Positions 60,292 to 64,000 of a stretch of DNA of 64,000 nt are shown one piece after another (positions within the stretch are counted from its first letter, which is position 1; the number at the start of each line of letters is the position of its first letter). The DNA comes from Marinobacter shengliensis (GTDB lineage: Bacteria; Pseudomonadota; Gammaproteobacteria; Pseudomonadales; Oleiphilaceae): the NCBI RefSeq assembly GCF_003007715.1, contig NZ_PXNO01000027.1:868001-932000 (forward strand), read 5' to 3'. A program made the position numbers and the translations under genes. The notes beneath the pieces are model-generated. The model searched no databases. It worked only from the letters and a program-made list of their open reading frames with translations, and was not told the origin of the DNA.

Positions 60292-62220
60292 TTACCCCTC
60301 GTTGACAAGTGTTCCTTGCAGTACGGGTACCTGAACGGTCGCCTCAAAGTTAACGGCCTGCAATAGCAGGTCTCTCGACCCACTCAGCGGGTATTGAGGG
60401 TGGAATCCGTAGACCAACAGTGCCAGCTCGTCGCCCGGGTTCAGCGCTTCTGCGACTCCGACCAGTTCAACAACCTCTGCCTTTTTCAGGCCCCTGACCG
60501 GTTGGATCTGATCATCGATCAGCTGCCACCGGCTGCTGCCCTCACTGCGTTTACCTAACCCGACAAACAGAATCGCGTCGCAGCCCGGCTCATACTGACT
60601 AAGGCCAGCCGCGCATTCTGTTCGACCGAGTATATCGGACACAGTTACAAGAGCTGTGGGAATACCTCCGATTGTTACACCATCGGCGCCGGCTTTGCCC
60701 AGCAACAAAGCCTCAGGTGGCAAGGTCGGCGTCGCCGCCGCGGTGGCGCCGTTCGGAACAGGCATGTCGGCACTCACCATGCGCTCCACTACGGCATCAC
60801 CGCTTAGTAACGTGCCCGGTGCGCCAGGTGCCGGGAAGGAATCGACCGGCACCTGAACTGCAGCCCCATCTTCCAGAGAAAGGCAGACGTTCTGATCAGT
60901 CCCGTCAAAATAGTCCGCCAGCGGCTTGCCCTGTAGATGGTGCTGGAGCCAATTTAGAGTGGCATCCGATATGGAGACATCGCCGCAGGCAAAAGCCCCG
61001 CCGGCAGACTGAAACCCCGGAATCTCCAACAAGCGTGCGGTTGGATCAACGTACTCGGCCGGCTGCAGCTCGTCTGGCGCTTCAACGGGGAGAATATGAC
61101 CGGTCTGGTGTGTGAGCAATCTGACATCGCCTCCCCGGGCACGCAGACAATCGAAATTTCGCCAGGCTTCGTTGAAATTGAACAGCGTGTCTTTCATTCC
61201 CTGGGTAAGCAAAACATTAACGGGCCGGAACGGAGTTGGCGGCACGTCATAGGCTGGCGGAGCAATTTGAAAACTCAGCAAATCCGGAGATTCGGGTACC
61301 GACAGTGGTTCACCGGTACAGCGATAAGCGGGGCTATGGTAGAAGAAGAAATCCAACCCGGATTCGGGAAAACGGTTCAAGAGGAGCCCCTGCGCGAGAA
61401 TTTCACGGATAATCGGGTCCAGCCCGCCGTTTCCGTTACCGGTTGATCCGGCTTCACCGCCAGCTACAAGCACCAGATCCCACCCGGTCTTGATCACGTT
61501 CCCGGGGTTGAGGCTCGACCGCAGGTCATACCAGGTGATATCAGGAACCAGCGCGTCCAGTCGCTGCTTCGGGTCTTGCCCGTGCAGCAATAACTGAAAT
61601 CCACCACCGTAACTGCCACCTATAGCGCCGACTACCGGATTCGGGTTCAGCTCCGGTGGCAAGGACGGCTCGCGCCGATACAGAAGGTACTCGAGGTTAT
61701 CCTCTGCCCAATCCAGTATCTGAATCAGATCGCGGCCTTCGAACTCCGGGTCCATAACTCTCACGGTACCCGTACTCTCGCCAAAGCCACGCTGATCAAT
61801 GGATATCACGACAAAGCCCGACTCCCGGTAGTTATCGAAACCGGTCGTGGAGCGTGATCCGCCAAAACCATGGCCATGCAAGACCAGAGGATGCCCCCGC
61901 CGACAGTCAATGCCTCCGATGGGCTCCAGCACCTGAAAGGAAATGGTTTCTCCGGAGCTCGACGTAATGGCAACCGGATAGCTGCGGCCACCTTCGGTGG
62001 GTGTGTTTGCAGAACACGAAATTGGCACAATCGCGGGAACATCGCACGCCTGGCCGGCATTTTCACAACCGTTGTTTGCCGGCCTTTCCGTTACCTGTGG
62101 ATTGGAAGCAGGCTGTTGTGCATCGCTGGAGCCGCTATCAAGGCAGCCTGAAAGACTCACCGTCATGGCAGCTGCACAAGCAAAGCGCAGGCTATTAGTG
62201 CAACGGATGTAGTGGCGCAT
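60292..62220 (-). CDS. Exported lipoprotein with alpha/beta-hydrolase (S15/CocE-like) domain
   Basis: 642 residues. Lipoprotein signal with lipobox LSGC (Cys26), then a Ser/Gln/Asn-rich linker. The hydrolase core shows HGHGFGGSRSTTGFD (oxyanion region), the nucleophile Ser203 in GGSYGGG, an Asp in QGMKDTLFN and a His in LLTHQTGHILP, which together form a credible triad. The C-terminal third resembles the jelly-roll domain of S15 proteins. It is probably a surface or periplasmic esterase or peptidase. Divergent from the PhoX-like lipoprotein. Confidence 0.8.
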   Translation of the reverse strand: MRHYIRCTNSLRFACAAAMTVSLSGCLDSGSSDAQQPASNPQVTERPANNGCENAGQACDVPAIVPISCSANTPTEGGRSYPVAITSSSGETISFQVLEPIGGIDCRRGHPLVLHGHGFGGSRSTTGFDNYRESGFVVISIDQRGFGESTGTVRVMDPEFEGRDLIQILDWAEDNLEYLLYRREPSLPPELNPNPVVGAIGGSYGGGFQLLLHGQDPKQRLDALVPDITWYDLRSSLNPGNVIKTGWDLVLVAGGEAGSTGNGNGGLDPIIREILAQGLLLNRFPESGLDFFFYHSPAYRCTGEPLSVPESPDLLSFQIAPPAYDVPPTPFRPVNVLLTQGMKDTLFNFNEAWRNFDCLRARGGDVRLLTHQTGHILPVEAPDELQPAEYVDPTARLLEIPGFQSAGGAFACGDVSISDATLNWLQHHLQGKPLADYFDGTDQNVCLSLEDGAAVQVPVDSFPAPGAPGTLLSGDAVVERMVSADMPVPNGATAAATPTLPPEALLLGKAGADGVTIGGIPTALVTVSDILGRTECAAGLSQYEPGCDAILFVGLGKRSEGSSRWQLIDDQIQPVRGLKKAEVVELVGVAEALNPGDELALLVYGFHPQYPLSGSRDLLLQAVNFEATVQVPVLQGTLVNEG

Positions 62221-62426
62221 CAGGAATTCCTCTCTTGTTATTAGAATGCCATCCCAAACCCTTTTAGATCGGCATGCATTGTATTATGCGATGCATTCTA
62301 AAAAAAGTTCAACTGATTCATCGATGCTTTCCGTCGTCACACCATCGTAACGAAATTGCCACAAAGGAGTATTAGGCTGCCTGCTAGTCGGTTTAATTAT
62401 GGTTATACGATATGAAAGGAATTCAC
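62221..62426. promoter_or_regulatory. Divergent spacer between the two exported lipoproteins, with candidate Pho box
   Basis: 206 bp. TCGTAAC-GAAA-TTGCCAC (62345-62362) has the 7-4-7 layout of a Pho box with about five of seven matches per half, 64 bases before the PhoX-like start. Further left, ATGCATT occurs twice as a direct repeat (62274-62280 and 62291-62297), each holding the palindrome ATGCAT. Both are unproven. Confidence 0.3.
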
Positions 62427-63863
62427 ATGAATTATCAGAGACGACGGTTTCTGCAGATACTGCTGGTGGGTGGCTCAACCGTGGCAGTGAGCGCTTGTGT
62501 GGGAGGATCCGGCGGTGGCAACCCACTTAACAATCCGCCTGCACCGAATCTAAACCCGGTACCCGACCTGGGCGACACACCCGCGGACATCCTGGCCATG
62601 GAACTTCCGCTTTCTCCCGGGCCTCTCATGAGCATTGGCCCTCTCGAAAACAGTGGGGTTGACGGCATTCTGATTCCCCCAGAGTTTGAGATCCGTCGAG
62701 TTGCCGTCTCCGGGCTTACAAGCTCCACGGCAATCCCTCTGCCTTCACTGGGGCTGATCAATTACCCATGGCACATCTTTCCGGATGGCGGCGCGGTATT
62801 TGATCTTGATGACGGAGGATGGATTTACGTCAGCAACAGCGAAATCACTCCGGCGGGCGGCGTCGGCGTACTGAGATTCAATCGTGATGGCGAGATCACA
62901 GACAGCTACCCCATCCTTCGAAACACCCGCCAAAACTGTGCTGGTGGCCCCACGCCCTGGCAAACCTGGCTATCTTGTGAAGAAGTTCCCGACGGCAGGG
63001 TTTACGAATGTGATCCTTTGGGCACACCGGATACCGCAAGAGCACTCCCGGCGCTGGGCATTTTTAACCACGAAGCGGTTGCAGTCGATCTCACAACGAA
63101 AACACTCTACCTTACAGAAGACGCGGGAAGCGGCCGGTTGTACCGGTTCAGGTCCAGCGGTATGGCCGTATCCATCAATGGAAAGCCGGGGCTGGATATG
63201 GATAACGGAATCCTGGAGGTCCTGGAAATTGAGGGCTTCGAAGCCGGCGCATATCAGCAAGACCTGGCCGAAGCCCGAACGGTGAGGCGGGTTCGCTGGG
63301 TACCCGTTCAGTCCCCGGACCGACCTCAGAGCCACGTCCGTTCGGAAATCGAGATTGCTACTGGCGCCGGGGCCCCAGGCACTGTTTTCAAAGGCGGTGA
63401 AGGGATCTGGCTTCAGGAACTGCCGGAGGGCCAGCGACCGCAGGTGAGCGGCGCGAACAACCCGCTTCGTGCGGTGGTCTATTTTGCCTGCAAAGGTGAC
63501 AACCGAGTGTACGCCCTGGACATCGATAACGACTTGATAGAGGTTGTATTCGACAACGAACAACTGATCGCCCCCGACACCCCGTTCGATGATGTTGATA
63601 ACATCACCATATCACCCATGGGTGATGTCATTGTCGCCGAAGACGGCGACGCTATGCGACTGATGGTAATGAACCCCAATGGTCCGTCAAAAATCCTGTT
63701 GCAGATACCCGGTGGCGGCAGTGAACTGACTGGCCCGGCGTTTACCGGTAATGGTCGGTTCCTCTATTTCAGTTCTCAAAGAGGCAATGCAGCAGGCCCC
63801 GGGATTCCAGGGCTAGGCATCACTTATGAGCTGACAATACCAGAACGTTTTCGAGCTGGTTGA
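62427..63863 (+). CDS. PhoX-family (DUF839) exported protein, Tat-type lipoprotein signal
   Basis: 478 residues. The signal RRRFLQILLVGGSTVAVSAC combines a twin-arginine motif with a lipobox (VSAC, Cys24), followed by a Gly/Asn/Pro linker. The body has DUF839/PhoX-like segments: GVGVLRFNRDGEI, TPWQTWLSCEEV, GIFNHEAVAVDLTTKTLYLTEDAGSGRLYRF and DNITISPMGDVIVAEDGD. PhoX enzymes are calcium/iron phosphatases, but the classical ones are longer and many DUF839 proteins have unknown activity, so phosphatase is possible, not shown. ATG 62427 has AAGGA upstream; the frame from 62412 is not supported. Confidence 0.83.
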   Translation: MNYQRRRFLQILLVGGSTVAVSACVGGSGGGNPLNNPPAPNLNPVPDLGDTPADILAMELPLSPGPLMSIGPLENSGVDGILIPPEFEIRRVAVSGLTSSTAIPLPSLGLINYPWHIFPDGGAVFDLDDGGWIYVSNSEITPAGGVGVLRFNRDGEITDSYPILRNTRQNCAGGPTPWQTWLSCEEVPDGRVYECDPLGTPDTARALPALGIFNHEAVAVDLTTKTLYLTEDAGSGRLYRFRSSGMAVSINGKPGLDMDNGILEVLEIEGFEAGAYQQDLAEARTVRRVRWVPVQSPDRPQSHVRSEIEIATGAGAPGTVFKGGEGIWLQELPEGQRPQVSGANNPLRAVVYFACKGDNRVYALDIDNDLIEVVFDNEQLIAPDTPFDDVDNITISPMGDVIVAEDGDAMRLMVMNPNGPSKILLQIPGGGSELTGPAFTGNGRFLYFSSQRGNAAGPGIPGLGITYELTIPERFRAG

Positions 63864-64000
63864 TTTCTAGGCAGCCAGATAATCGCCACAGGCAATTCCC
63901 GGGGTGTGCGGGTAAATCTCACACGCCCTGATTCTGCGCATTGCTTTTTGGGGACGAGATCGAAAGGCCAACAGTCTCTGGAAAGGCTGCTGTGGGTTAG
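63864..64000. other. Right-end intergenic segment
   Basis: 137 bp. A weak dyad GGGTGTG ... CACACGCCC near 63902-63930 might be a terminator for the PhoX-like gene, but it has no T-run. No gene seen before the window edge. Confidence 0.3.

Overview
The window is a continuous stretch of bacterial chromosome, moderately GC-rich and densely coded. I saw no tRNA, rRNA, insertion sequence, prophage or CRISPR array. The gene content fits a marine, aerobic gammaproteobacterium: a P. aeruginosa-like (Xcp-type) type II secretion cluster, malate:quinone oxidoreductase, YebG under a LexA box, sulfate ABC uptake, MacAB-type efflux and several c-di-GMP proteins. A Marinobacter-like organism is my best guess; this is inference from gene content, not a database match. 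Many calls below move the start downstream of the longest open frame because a Shine-Dalgarno sequence (SD) marks an internal ATG; the reason is given each time.

Layout. 1-10 kb: a large-type catalase cut by the left edge, then small regulator/target modules: a MocR regulator facing a NimA-like flavoprotein, a YafY/WYL regulator facing a glutathione S-transferase, and a LysR regulator facing a YcaC-like hydrolase and a pirin. A membrane methyltransferase and mqo follow. 9.8-16.5 kb: SOS-regulated yebG, a zinc alcohol dehydrogenase, a stand-alone FabH-like synthase and the sulfate uptake operon sbp-cysT-cysW-cysA. 16.5-21.5 kb: dabB-dabA, an energy-coupled inorganic carbon accumulation pair, with a divergent LysR gene. 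21.5-25.5 kb: a Baeyer-Villiger-type monooxygenase, a FadR-type regulator coupled to a BASS-family transporter, and a J-domain-like membrane protein of unknown role.

25.5-31 kb: a TonB-dependent receptor, a periplasmic binding protein and a hybrid histidine kinase that look like one sensing unit. 31-42 kb: glutathione reductase, an acetyltransferase, gspE to gspM on the minus strand and a divergent gspC. The expected gspD is absent; gspC is followed instead by a LapG-type periplasmic cysteine protease. 42-47 kb: an operon of an alkyl-DHAP-synthase-like flavoprotein, a GlpD-like oxidase and an FGGY kinase behind a perfect 10-bp inverted repeat. I think this is the best candidate for an undescribed pathway, possibly ether-lipid (alkylglycerol) breakdown. 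47-48.3 kb: a DUF2384/RES toxin-antitoxin pair with an operator around its -10 box.

48-58 kb: a macA-macB-nodT efflux operon, and two GGDEF-EAL proteins on either side of a cold-shock gene with a long leader and a strong terminator. 58-64 kb: a short-chain dehydrogenase facing a DadA-like flavoprotein oxidase, then two divergent exported lipoproteins (an S15-like alpha/beta hydrolase and a PhoX/DUF839-like protein) separated by a region with a possible degenerate Pho box.
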